From Kiritimatiellota bacterium (GTDB lineage: Bacteria > Verrucomicrobiota > Kiritimatiellia > JAAZAB01): a stretch of DNA of 15,292 nt. The notes under the pieces were generated by a model. The model saw only the letters and a program-made list of their open reading frames with translations, ran no database searches and had not been told where the DNA came from. Made by a program: the position numbers and the translations under genes. Position 1 is the first letter of the stretch; every line of letters starts with the position of its first letter. Location of the stretch: the NCBI GenBank assembly GCA_008636095.1, contig VSJD01000041.1, positions 1 to 15,292 of the forward strand, written 5' to 3'. This document shows positions 1-7,528 of the stretch, piece after piece.

Positions 1-2
1 AG

Positions 3-1172
3 CAGGCGGTTCTGTTGCTGGCGGTCGGCGCGGGGCGCCCGGATATGCAGGGCTACGCGCTGGCCATTTATTCCCTGCCGTTCATTCTCTGCGCGGCGCC
101 GGTCGGCTGGCTGGCGGATCGCTTTTCTAAGCGCACCGTCGTGATCGGCACCAAGGGATTGGAACTCGTTGCCATGCTGGCCGGCGCCGTCGGCATCTGC
201 ACCGGCCACGTATGGCTGATCTTTACCATGCTGGGCCTGATGGGCCTGCAATCTGCCTGCTTCAGCCCCGCACTCAACGGGTCCATTCCGGAACTCTATC
301 CGGCCGGCTACGTGCCCAGGGCCAATGCTGTGCTGCGCATTTTTGTGACCCTGGCAATTCTCTCCGGTATGGCCACCGCAGGCTTTGCCCTGGACCGGAC
401 CGGCACAGGCTGGCTCGGCCTGGCCCGCGGTCATATAACGGTGGCCCTGATCGTTATCACGGTGGCCGTAGTTGGCCTGCTCGTGAGCTTTGGCGTGGCC
501 CGGCGGCCCGCGGCGGCGCCGCAGGCCAAATTCCCATGGACGGGTCCCGCCGACAGTATCCGGCAACTCCTTGAAACACGCGCGGATCCCCTGTTGGCCA
601 TCACCATCGGCGCCAGTGTTTTTATCTGGTTCATCGGGTCACTGCAGATTCTACTGATTAATCCGTTAGGGCTCCTGCAGTTCCGTTTGGGCAATGCCGC
701 CACCAGCGCCTTACTCGTAGCTGAACTCACCGGTATGGCAATGGGCGGCGTCCTTGGAAGCCGCCTGGCCACGGGACCGCGCTGGTATCGGCCTGTGATC
801 GCCGCAGGTATTGTGTTTTCGCTGTTAATGATCATGCTGACTGCTGTTCCTGTGCTTCCTGCTATCCTGCAGCACACGGCCCTGTTTCTTCTCATTGCCG
901 GCACGGGCGCGGCCGGCGGTGTATTCCTGATTCCCGTGGAAAGTTTTATCCAGGTGCGCGCCGCGCCTGAACGCAAGGGAGCGGTCCTGGCGGCTGCCAA
1001 CTTTGTGGTCTTTATCGGCATCCTGCTTTCCGGGTTTCTGGCCAACATGCTCAATGCGGCGTGGCGGCCGACAATAAGTTTTGGTATTGCGGGGACACTT
1101 TCGCTGTTGATGGTTGGTTGGTTATTCCTGAAGTATCGCAGAGCAGACCGTGGACCGTCGGCTGTAGGCTGA
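3..1172 (+). CDS. LplT-like MFS lysophospholipid transporter, 5' end outside window
   Basis: The frame is open to the window edge, so the gene begins upstream; the TTG at 15 is not a believable start. About 389 codons are visible, close to full length for LplT (about 400), so perhaps one helix is missing. The protein is almost entirely hydrophobic helices, with the MFS signature GWLADRFSKR after the first visible helix pair and the stretch FSPALNGSIPELYP, which is typical of LplT. In this family the protein flips lysophospholipids across the inner membrane for re-acylation by Aas. The next gene is an Aas-type enzyme on the same strand 160 bases downstream, which supports the assignment. The last ten residues (RADRGPSAVG) and the stop codon come from a 7-bp repeat tract, so the native C-terminus has probably been altered. 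The exact substrate is inferred. Confidence 0.85.
   Translation, partial: QAVLLLAVGAGRPDMQGYALAIYSLPFILCAAPVGWLADRFSKRTVVIGTKGLELVAMLAGAVGICTGHVWLIFTMLGLMGLQSACFSPALNGSIPELYPAGYVPRANAVLRIFVTLAILSGMATAGFALDRTGTGWLGLARGHITVALIVITVAVVGLLVSFGVARRPAAAPQAKFPWTGPADSIRQLLETRADPLLAITIGASVFIWFIGSLQILLINPLGLLQFRLGNAATSALLVAELTGMAMGGVLGSRLATGPRWYRPVIAAGIVFSLLMIMLTAVPVLPAILQHTALFLLIAGTGAAGGVFLIPVESFIQVRAAPERKGAVLAAANFVVFIGILLSGFLANMLNAAWRPTISFGIAGTLSLLMVGWLFLKYRRADRGPSAVG
1145..1172. repeat. Tandem 7-bp repeat at the end of the LplT-like gene
   Basis: Four consecutive degenerate heptamers: AGACCGT, GGACCGT, CGGCTGT and AGGCTGA. The last one contains the TGA stop of the transporter gene. It resembles in period, though not in sequence, the other 7-bp tracts in this window. 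Confidence 0.6.
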
Positions 1173-1241
1173 AAGTGATCGTAAATGGAGCTAACCTGAC
1201 CGGCGGGATAATCGTGCGTTGCCGAGATCTTTGTGATTTTC

Positions 1242-1294
1242 GTTCGATGTTCGGCGTTCGACTCGCCTGGGCGAAGCGCTTCGACGGAGCCTGG
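1242..1294. repeat. 7-bp repeats followed by copy 1 of a 36-bp interspersed element
   Basis: Three heptamers (GTTCGAT, GTTCGGC, GTTCGAC; 1242-1262) run into a 36-bp element at 1259-1294 that begins CGACTCGCCTGGGCGA and ends CGGAGCCTGG. A second copy at 10981-11016 matches 33 of 36 positions and is also flanked by heptamers. The element contains the short hairpin TCGCC-TG-GGCGA and, in this copy, the palindrome CGAAGCGCTTCG. It fills most of the gap between the transporter gene and the acyltransferase gene and is not part of either. Confidence 0.75.
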
Positions 1295-1332
1295 TGTTGA
1301 ATGTTTGCTTTGGCAGAATTGGGAGAATCCCC

Positions 1333-3948
1333 ATGATCGTACGCCTGCTCAGCGCCCTGGCCCGCGGCCTGTTGCACCTGCGGTACCGCCTCCAATTGGA
1401 CGGGCTGGAGCAGATTGCCGCCCAAGGCCGCGGCGGCATCTTGTTTTTGCCGAATCATCCCGCCCTGATTGATCCCTTTATCATCTGGTCGGAACTGTCG
1501 CGGTATTTCAGGATGAGCGCGTTAGCTGATAAAGACCAGATGGACCGCCCAATCCTTCGCTCGATTGCCCCGTATGCCGGCGTGCGGATGATCCCGGACC
1601 CGCTGAAATACGGCAAAGCCTGCCAGGCCGAAGTGGCGCGCGTACTGGCGGATTGCGTGACTGGCCTGAAACTTGGCGAAAATTTTTTACTTTATCCGGC
1701 CGGCCACATCAAACACCAGGCCCGCGAGGATCTGGGCGGGAACAGCGCCGTCGAATTCATTCTCCAAAACATGCCGGAGGTGCGGGTGGTCCTGATCCGC
1801 ACATACGGACTCTGGGGAAGCCGTTTCGGCTTTGGCGCCGAAGGGCGTCCACCGCACGTTGGCCGTGCGCTCGGACAAGGAATCCTGGCCATTCTGGCCA
1901 ACGGCATTTTCTTCGGCCCGCGCCGCCGCGTTGCGATCGAACTGGCCGAGCCGGCCGACCTGCCCCGCAGTGCGCAGCGTAACACGCTCAATCGTTACCT
2001 CGAAGCCTTTTACAACCGGGACATACAGGCGAACACCTACGTACCTTACACCATCTGGGAACGAGGCGGCCCACGCCCGATGCCGGAGCCGGCAACCTTG
2101 AATGTCTATACGGCTGGTGAACTAATTCCTCCCGCCACGGCCGAGATCGTGCTGAAGCATCTCCGGGATCTTTCTGGAAAACAAAGCTTGGCTCCTGAGG
2201 AAACCCTGGCCGGCGACCTGGGCCTGGACAGTTTAGCGCGCGTGGAATTGGCGCTCTGGGTGGAGCAGGAATTCGGATTCCCGGCCGGCGAGGATAGCCT
2301 GGTCACCGTGGATGATGTCCTGTGCGCCGCATGCGGACAGTTGATATCGGCCGGACCGCTGGAACTGAAATCAGTCCCAACGGGTTGGTTCGATGCACAC
2401 CGCGTGCCGGTAATGCTCCCCGAAGGCCGTACGCTGACGGAGGTATTTCTGGCCCAGGCCCGGCGCGGACCGAACCGGGTTGCCGTTGCCGATCAATCTT
2501 CCGGTGTTAAAACCTATCGGGACATGCTGACCGCCATCCTCGTCTTGAAACCCGAAATCGAACGGCTCGAAGGCCGTTATATCGGGATCATGTTGCCGGC
2601 TTCGGCGGGGGCCGCCATCCTGTATTTTGCCGCTCTCTTTTCCGGCAAAATACCGGTAATGATCAATTGGACAATAGGGGTGCGCGCGCTCACGCACGCC
2701 GTGCAATTATTGAAAGTGCGCCATATCCTGACCGCCCGCACACTGGTACAGAAGCTGGAAATGCAGGGCGATGAATTCGGCGCCATCGAAGATAGGTTCC
2801 TTTACCTGGAATCCTGGCGTAAAACTTTTCCATGGTACCGCAAGCTGGCGGCCGCGCTCAGGAGCCGGACAAGCTGGGCTACGCTCGATGCCGTCCACGT
2901 GCCGGAAACAGCCGTCGTGCTATTCACCAGCGGTTCGGAAAGCCTGCCCAAGGCCGTGCCATTGACACATACCAACCTGCTGGCCAACATGCGCGACTGT
3001 CTAAGCGTGATCCGTCTCCGTGAAAGTGATCGGTTCCTGGGCATCCTGCCACCGTTTCATTCGTTCGGGATTAATGTGACCATGGCCTTCCCGCTTTGCG
3101 CCGGCATTCCCATGGTTTATCATCCAATGCCTACGGAAGGTGGCCTGCTGGCGCGCCTGATCAAAGCCTATCAGGTCACCGTGCTCGCGGGCACGCCCAC
3201 GTTTCTGAACGGCATTCTGCGCGCGGCCGGCGGGAATACGCTGGAGACGTTGCGCATCGTTATTTCCGGCGCCGAAAAATGCCCCGCTGCCGTGTACACG
3301 GCATTGGCGCAAAAAGCGCCCGGGGCAATTATATGGGAAGGCTACGGTATTACGGAATGTTCACCGGTCGTTTCGATTAATGACGGACACGCACCCGGGA
3401 CCATTGGAAACGTACTGCCGTCCTTGCATCACGCCATCGTGCATCCCGAAACCGACCGGCGGGTGGCGCCCGGTCAGGTTGGCCTGTTGCTTCTGCGCGG
3501 TCCCTCGATATTTGGCGACTATTTGAATTATGAAGGCCCCTCGCCGTTTGTTGAGATGGAAGGGAAGTCCTGGTATCGCACCGGCGACCTGGTCTCGGAA
3601 GATACCGGAGGCGTGCTGACATTCGCCGGAAGGCTTAAGCGGTTCGTCAAGCTCGGCGGCGAAATGATATCCTTACCGGCCATTGAGGACGTCCTGTTTC
3701 GGAATTTTGCCGACGATGCCGCGGAAGGCCCCGTGCTGGCCGTGGATGCAACACCCTCGGATACGGCGCCCGAGCTGGTCCTGTTTACCGTAAAACCCAT
3801 AGCCCGCGAAACGGCCAACAAGGCGCTCCGCGCGGCGGGCCTTTCCCCTCTGCACAATATACGCGACGTGCGCGTGGTGGAAGCCATCCCGACCCTGGGC
3901 ACAGGCAAGACGGATTACCGGGCACTGAAGAAAATGCTGGCGGGGTGA
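1333..3948 (+). CDS. aas: Aas-type fusion: acyltransferase, acyl carrier and acyl-ACP synthetase domains
   Basis: An 871-residue protein of three parts. Residues about 10-230 are a PlsC-type acyltransferase with the HX4D motif (NHPALID, His42/Asp47) and YPAGH at 121-125 where the family usually has FPEGT. Residues about 264-338 are an acyl-carrier domain with GLDSL; Ser300 would carry phosphopantetheine. Residues about 365-871 are an AMP-binding ligase with TSGSESLPK (532-540), GYGITE, YRTGD, the FVKLGGE hinge and a C-terminal Lys859 in GTGKTDY. E. coli Aas re-acylates lysophosphatidylethanolamine at the inner membrane, using ACP as the carrier for activated fatty acid; here the carrier seems to be built in. 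An open frame extends back to a GTG at 1294, but the ATG at 1333 has GGGAG seven bases upstream and the preceding codons are repeat DNA. The preceding transporter gene suggests one operon. Confidence 0.88.
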   Translation: MIVRLLSALARGLLHLRYRLQLDGLEQIAAQGRGGILFLPNHPALIDPFIIWSELSRYFRMSALADKDQMDRPILRSIAPYAGVRMIPDPLKYGKACQAEVARVLADCVTGLKLGENFLLYPAGHIKHQAREDLGGNSAVEFILQNMPEVRVVLIRTYGLWGSRFGFGAEGRPPHVGRALGQGILAILANGIFFGPRRRVAIELAEPADLPRSAQRNTLNRYLEAFYNRDIQANTYVPYTIWERGGPRPMPEPATLNVYTAGELIPPATAEIVLKHLRDLSGKQSLAPEETLAGDLGLDSLARVELALWVEQEFGFPAGEDSLVTVDDVLCAACGQLISAGPLELKSVPTGWFDAHRVPVMLPEGRTLTEVFLAQARRGPNRVAVADQSSGVKTYRDMLTAILVLKPEIERLEGRYIGIMLPASAGAAILYFAALFSGKIPVMINWTIGVRALTHAVQLLKVRHILTARTLVQKLEMQGDEFGAIEDRFLYLESWRKTFPWYRKLAAALRSRTSWATLDAVHVPETAVVLFTSGSESLPKAVPLTHTNLLANMRDCLSVIRLRESDRFLGILPPFHSFGINVTMAFPLCAGIPMVYHPMPTEGGLLARLIKAYQVTVLAGTPTFLNGILRAAGGNTLETLRIVISGAEKCPAAVYTALAQKAPGAIIWEGYGITECSPVVSINDGHAPGTIGNVLPSLHHAIVHPETDRRVAPGQVGLLLLRGPSIFGDYLNYEGPSPFVEMEGKSWYRTGDLVSEDTGGVLTFAGRLKRFVKLGGEMISLPAIEDVLFRNFADDAAEGPVLAVDATPSDTAPELVLFTVKPIARETANKALRAAGLSPLHNIRDVRVVEAIPTLGTGKTDYRALKKMLAG

Positions 3949-3990
3949 GAAGATTCTGGAGTTCCAGCCGGTATAAACCTGGCGTTTTCT

Positions 3991-4090
3991 TGTAGGGCGG
4001 GCATGTCCGAGCTATGCGAGGATCTGCCCGCCGGAATAGCATCCCGGATGCGGCGGGCATCCCGATAAAATCGGGAGTACCCGCCCTACA
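3991..4090. repeat. Inverted pair of GTAG palindromes (REPIN-like element)
   Basis: A 100-bp block whose ends are perfect inverted repeats, TGTAGGGCGGG and CCCGCCCTACA. Reading inwards on each strand, GTAG is followed by a hairpin: on the plus strand GGCGGGCA pairs with TGCCCGCC (ending near 4032), and on the minus strand GGCGGG pairs with CCCGCC around an inner CCCGAT/ATCGGG stem (4089 back to about 4051). GTAG followed by a palindrome, in two head-to-head copies, is the layout of REP doublets (REPIN/BIME). The block lies between convergent genes. Confidence 0.75.
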
Positions 4091-4116
4091 ATCGGAACAA
4101 CGGAAAGCCGGGCGCA

Positions 4117-4152
4117 CAAAGAAAAACGGCGGGCTCAGAGAGTCCGCCGTTT
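4117..4152 (-). terminator. Rho-independent terminator of rpmI-rplT
   Basis: On the minus strand a perfect 9-bp stem, AAACGGCGG with CCGCCGTTT (4144-4152 and 4124-4132), has an 11-base loop and runs into a T-rich tail TTTTTCTTTG. It begins 26 bases after the rplT stop codon. Confidence 0.9.
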
Positions 4153-4177
4153 CGGTAAATACGTCCTACCGGTATCA

Positions 4178-4534
4178 TCACGCCCGGGCGGATTTGGCTT
4201 CGCCCACGATTTTGACAAAGCCTTCCGGATCGTGAATGGCGATTTCGGAAAGCATTTTCCGGTTTAGTTCCACGTGGGCTTTGGTCAATCCCTCGATAAA
4301 GCGGCTGTACGTAATGCCGTTCAGGCGGCAGGCGGCCGACAAGCGCGCAATCCACAGACTGCGGTACTCGCGTTTCTTAAGTTTGCGGTGGATGGTGGCC
4401 AGACGCATGGCCCGGTCCACGGCTTCCGTGGCCTGGCGAATCAATTTACTGCGCGACCCGTAAAATCCTTTGGCCTGCTCCAGGCGGCGTTTTCTCCGGC
4501 GGCGCGAGGCTGGCGCATTAGTGGCTCTTGGCAT
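4178..4534 (-). CDS. rplT: 50S ribosomal protein L20 (bL20)
   Basis: A 118-residue basic protein that lines up along its whole length with bL20: the N-terminal Arg/Lys-rich arm, QAKGFYGSRSKL, the core YRSLWIARLSAACRLNGI, SRFIEGLTKA and the C-terminal LSEIAIHDP. bL20 binds 23S rRNA early in 50S assembly and in several bacteria represses its own operon. The ATG at 4534 has AGGGGAG eight bases upstream. It follows rpmI after 33 bases on the same strand and is closed by a strong terminator. pheS, often found next, is absent: the downstream neighbour is the convergent aas gene. Confidence 0.97.
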   Translation of the reverse strand: MPRATNAPASRRRRKRRLEQAKGFYGSRSKLIRQATEAVDRAMRLATIHRKLKKREYRSLWIARLSAACRLNGITYSRFIEGLTKAHVELNRKMLSEIAIHDPEGFVKIVGEAKSARA

Positions 4535-4567
4535 GACGCGTTCTCCCCTTCGATTTACAAAAAACGG

Positions 4568-4756
4568 TTAAAACAGATGTCCAATACGTTTCTGTTCCAT
4601 ATGACCCAATGCGCGCTTATTACGGGCATTGCGTTTGCGCTTGCGCGACTTGGAGGACATTAAGTGACCGTGCCCGGCACCCAGATGGATTATTTTACCG
4701 GTAGCGGTTTTACGGAACCGCTTACGCAACGCTTTCTTGGTCTTCATTTTCGGCAT
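4568..4756 (-). CDS. rpmI: 50S ribosomal protein L35 (bL35)
   Basis: A 62-residue, very basic protein starting MPKMKTKKALRKRFRKT, with TGKI, GHGHLMSSKS and RKRNARNK, as in bL35, and of normal length (about 65). AGGGGAG lies seven bases before the ATG. It is the first gene of a two-gene rpmI-rplT unit. In most bacteria infC lies directly upstream; here the next gene in that direction is transcribed away from it, so the operon has been separated from infC and has its own promoter. Confidence 0.96.
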   Translation of the reverse strand: MPKMKTKKALRKRFRKTATGKIIHLGAGHGHLMSSKSRKRKRNARNKRALGHMEQKRIGHLF

Positions 4757-4787
4757 AGGTTCGCTCCCCTGTTATGTAAAACCAGTA

Positions 4788-4815
4788 TTTATAAACCATT
4801 CGCCGCAAATGTCCA
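4788..4815 (-). promoter_or_regulatory. Likely sigma-70 promoter of rpmI-rplT
   Basis: On the minus strand TGGACA (4810-4815) and TATAAA (4788-4793) are separated by 16 bases; each matches the consensus at five of six positions. A transcript starting near 4781 would have a leader of only about 25 bases, just enough for the AGGGGAG ribosome-binding site. Confidence 0.6.
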
Positions 4816-4880
4816 GACCTATTTCCCAAAATATTTTACGCGCCGGGTTCACTTGCCCGCGGATTTGATGCCGGGTAATA

Positions 4881-4908
4881 TTGACTTCCGGCAAGTCTCT
4901 TGTAAAGT
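4881..4908 (+). promoter_or_regulatory. Likely sigma-70 promoter giving a leaderless mRNA for the metallo-hydrolase gene
   Basis: TTGACT (4881-4886) and TAAAGT (4903-4908) are 16 bases apart. The ATG of the next gene is at 4915, six bases past the -10 box, which is where transcription should begin. No purine-rich ribosome-binding site precedes the ATG. Confidence 0.5.
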
Positions 4909-4914
4909 GCTGGC

Positions 4915-6708
4915 ATGGGTGAATCTTTATCCAAGCCGGTGAAGGTTGCTCGGGACGTCTGGATGATTCCGGACCTATGCAACGTTTATGTGCTGAAGGC
5001 CGGTAAATCCGGACTTGCCATTGATTTCGGTTCCGGCGCCTGGATGCAGCGTTTGCCCACCTTGGGCATTGAGCGAATCGAACAGGTCCTGCTCACCCAT
5101 CATCATGCCGACCAGTGCGCGGGCCTGGCTGGCGCGGCCGAGCGCGAGTTTATGGTGCGATCCCCGGCCGGCGAAAAGCCGAACATCGATCCGGCGGATT
5201 TGGCTCGGCGCATTCAGGAATGGAAAAAGCTTGCCTATACCCCTTACTTTCATAGTGCCGCGCTCTGGCAGGGCGTGCCTGGCGTTGTCTGCGACCTGTA
5301 CCCCGATTCAGAACTTTGGTTTGGCCCCTTCTGTCTGCGCATTGTGCATACGCCGGGCCACGGGATGCACGCCTGCTCGTATGTTGTCGAAGCCGGCGAC
5401 CTGCAACTCTGTTTCTGCGGCGATGCGGCACATGCCGGCGCAACCATCTGGGAGCCCTATCATCTGGAATGGGACCACTGGACCGGCGAAGGCGCGCTGG
5501 CTGCCTGGCAGGGAATCAAGCGCCTGCTCGGCATCGGGATTGACCGGCTTTTGCCGTCACACGGACCACTCATTGAATCGGCGCCGGACAGGACGCTCTT
5601 GGCATTGGCGGGCAAGTTGCTGACTTTCTACAATGCCAAAGGCTGTATTGCGCCGGGCGAAAAGGACCATTTTATAGCGCCCACACAGATTTTTGGGGGG
5701 ACTCGACGCTACCTGGATGCTCTTTACCAATTCGGCGGTAATGGCTACCTGCTTGTATCCAAGACCAACGAGGGGTTGGTTGTGGACCCAGCCCTTGCCG
5801 ACCTGCCGTTTCTGGACAACCTGCTTAAACGGCTGGGCAATGTGCGCCCGACCGCCATGTTGATCACGCACTGCCACTTCGACCATTGCGATGGTGCGGC
5901 CAATCTGCAGGCCGCGTATCGGACCCGGGCTTACCTGCATCCTAAAATCGCTGAAAAAATCGGCCGACCACCATCAGGACCAACGCCGTACCTGCCGGTC
6001 AAACCCGTGCAGGCCGATGTACTACTGCCTGAAAACGGGATGTGGACCTGGAACGAATATGAGTTTCGCGTGGCGCATTGGCCGGGCCAGACCTGGTGGC
6101 ATGCCGCTTACCTGACCACCGTCAATCGTCAAAAAGTGCTGTTCGGCGGCGACTCATTCCAGCCTGTATCACGCTGGAACGGCACCGGCGGTTTTTGCGC
6201 CAACAATAACAGCCGCTTTCGCGAGGGTTTTATCCCGTCGGCCCGCCTGATGCTCGCGTGGCAGCCGGATATCCTGGCCAATGGGCACCGGTGCGTATTT
6301 CGCTTCACCGAGTCGCGTTTTCGGCAGATCATTGACTGGGCATACTTCGCAGAGCGGGCGGTGTTGGCACTGTGCCCCAGCGGCGATTTGGAAGCCGACT
6401 ATTACAAGCCGTATCATCCCCACGAACGCAAGGTGATGGCGCCGAAACCGGAGACAGCCAAGCTGCCGGAACGTCAGGCCGAGTCCACCGTCCGACAGGC
6501 CCCGGCACCCGCCAAAAAAGCGGTGCCGGTGTCCGCTCCTAAAGCAAAAGACAAACCCCGGCCTAATAAAATCGCCAAGGCAACCAAGACTGTTGGACGG
6601 GTTAAGCCCAAAGCCAAACCGGTTGTCCGGCAAACGCCGGTCGTTCGGCAAACGCCGGTCGTTCGGCACGCGGCATCGAAAAAGAAACAAAAAAGGGAGC
6701 GGGGATAA
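4915..6708 (+). CDS. Tandem two-domain metallo-beta-lactamase-fold hydrolase with basic tail
   Basis: A 597-residue protein with two metallo-beta-lactamase domains and a disordered tail. Domain 1 (about 10-240) has THHHADQ (61-67), PGH with His149, FCGD with Asp170 and PSHG with His216. Domain 2 (about 255-480) has THCHFDH (318-324), PGQTWWH (390-396), FGGD with Asp413 and NGH with His458. The usual HxHxDH motif therefore ends in Gln67 in domain 1, and the PGH histidine is Gln392 in domain 2. Both domains keep enough ligands to bind metal. The fold hydrolyses esters, thioesters or related bonds; the substrate cannot be told. Residues from about 510 are rich in Lys, Pro and Ala, with a repeated VVRQTP. 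There is no signal peptide. It is divergent from rpmI and convergent with the AMMECR1 gene, so it appears to be a single-gene unit. Confidence 0.8.
   Translation: MGESLSKPVKVARDVWMIPDLCNVYVLKAGKSGLAIDFGSGAWMQRLPTLGIERIEQVLLTHHHADQCAGLAGAAEREFMVRSPAGEKPNIDPADLARRIQEWKKLAYTPYFHSAALWQGVPGVVCDLYPDSELWFGPFCLRIVHTPGHGMHACSYVVEAGDLQLCFCGDAAHAGATIWEPYHLEWDHWTGEGALAAWQGIKRLLGIGIDRLLPSHGPLIESAPDRTLLALAGKLLTFYNAKGCIAPGEKDHFIAPTQIFGGTRRYLDALYQFGGNGYLLVSKTNEGLVVDPALADLPFLDNLLKRLGNVRPTAMLITHCHFDHCDGAANLQAAYRTRAYLHPKIAEKIGRPPSGPTPYLPVKPVQADVLLPENGMWTWNEYEFRVAHWPGQTWWHAAYLTTVNRQKVLFGGDSFQPVSRWNGTGGFCANNNSRFREGFIPSARLMLAWQPDILANGHRCVFRFTESRFRQIIDWAYFAERAVLALCPSGDLEADYYKPYHPHERKVMAPKPETAKLPERQAESTVRQAPAPAKKAVPVSAPKAKDKPRPNKIAKATKTVGRVKPKAKPVVRQTPVVRQTPVVRHAASKKKQKRERG
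6622..6666 (+). repeat. 18-bp tandem repeat within the metallo-hydrolase tail
   Basis: Two and a half copies of an in-frame 18-bp unit (6622-6639, 6640-6657, 6658-6666) encode VVRQTP, VVRQTP and VVR. Because the unit is a multiple of three, copy-number change would only lengthen or shorten the tail. Confidence 0.8.
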
Positions 6709-6790
6709 CCATGAGCGCCTCATGTGGCCGGTGGCCGATATCGGATCCGTCCACGCCCTCCATATTAACCGCCGAACCTTGAGCCATGTC

Positions 6791-7528
6791 CTATTTTTCC
6801 ATCGACAGCACCACGCTTTCAAACACCTGAAATTGGGCGCCTTCGCGCCAGGCATCGGCGGAAAGCCCCGCCTTCTGGCTGAGGTACGCAAGCGTTTCTT
6901 CTTTTGTCCAACCCTGTTCGGTGGCGACTTCCGGCAGAAACACCGCGCGCGCGGCGCCCTTGCCCAGGATAATCCCATGCTGACCAAGTTTGAACGCATC
7001 CAGGTTTGGAATATCCCTGATTGGGCTCAGGATGGAAACGTCCACCGTGATCTCCGGCAGTTCGGCGCTCTGGACCGGGCTGAACCTGTAATCGTGCATG
7101 GCCGCATTTACGGCGTTACGATGCACCGAGAGATATAGAGGTTCCACCGGGGCCAGCGACCCGATACAGCCGCGCAGGTCCCCGCGGATCTTGAGTGTAA
7201 CGAACGTGGCGGTATCTACCTTGAGCTTGGGTGTGATCGTGTAGGACTCGATCGGAAACGACCCTTTTTTCTTATTCATGGCGCCTGTGGCGCCATTCAC
7301 ACACCAGGCCAGGGTGTCTTTGGCGATCGCAAAGAGCGTTGCTTTTTCCTCGTCCGTCAGTCCCGGCGTCCAGGCGCCACTGCGATGTTCACTGATGCGC
7401 ATGTTTGACTCCTTTGTTTTATTATTGTCCGGAAGTTTTTGCTGAGCTCCGGTTTCTGCGCCAAGCGCTGTTTCCGTCATGAAGCTGAAAATGGATGCAA
7501 AAATGATATTCATCACAGACTTTAGCAT
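6791..7528 (-). CDS. AMMECR1-domain protein (AmmeMemoRadiSam system protein A family)
   Basis: A 245-residue protein whose residues from about 56 match the AMMECR1 fold: LTDEEKATLFAIAKDTL, then FVTLKIRGDLRGCIGSLAP, AVNAAMHDYRF, ITVDVSILSP, GIILGKGA and the EQGW / LAYLSQKAGL end. In many prokaryotes this domain is found with a Memo-like protein and a radical SAM protein; neither is here, and the biochemical role is not established. Two starts are well supported. The ATG at 7528 has AGGAGG five bases upstream and gives an N-terminus resembling a signal peptide (Lys3, hydrophobic 5-17, ALG-A). The ATG at 7402 has AAAGGAG six bases upstream and gives a 203-residue cytoplasmic form. The longer form is listed, but both may be made. 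It is convergent with the metallo-hydrolase gene. Confidence 0.85.
   Translation of the reverse strand: MLKSVMNIIFASIFSFMTETALGAETGAQQKLPDNNKTKESNMRISEHRSGAWTPGLTDEEKATLFAIAKDTLAWCVNGATGAMNKKKGSFPIESYTITPKLKVDTATFVTLKIRGDLRGCIGSLAPVEPLYLSVHRNAVNAAMHDYRFSPVQSAELPEITVDVSILSPIRDIPNLDAFKLGQHGIILGKGAARAVFLPEVATEQGWTKEETLAYLSQKAGLSADAWREGAQFQVFESVVLSMEK

Noticed and set aside
431..1054. Long minus-strand open frame within the LplT-like gene.
   Set aside because: It is opposite a clear membrane-protein gene and its product is low-complexity; such shadows are common in GC-rich DNA.
1297..1308. TTGAATGTTTGC occurs here and on the minus strand at the start of the first glycosyltransferase gene (13396-13407).
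   Set aside because: Twelve bases only, with unrelated flanks; probably chance.
3974..3991. Possible terminator after aas: CCAG/CTGG arms followed by TTTTCTT.
   Set aside because: The stem is only four bases and the loop long; too weak to call.
6711..6782. A 23-codon frame (ATG at 6711) after a purine-rich stretch, between the metallo-hydrolase and AMMECR1 genes.
   Set aside because: The encoded peptide has no recognisable features, the purine-rich stretch is the end of the Lys-rich tail of the upstream gene, and the spacing is poor.
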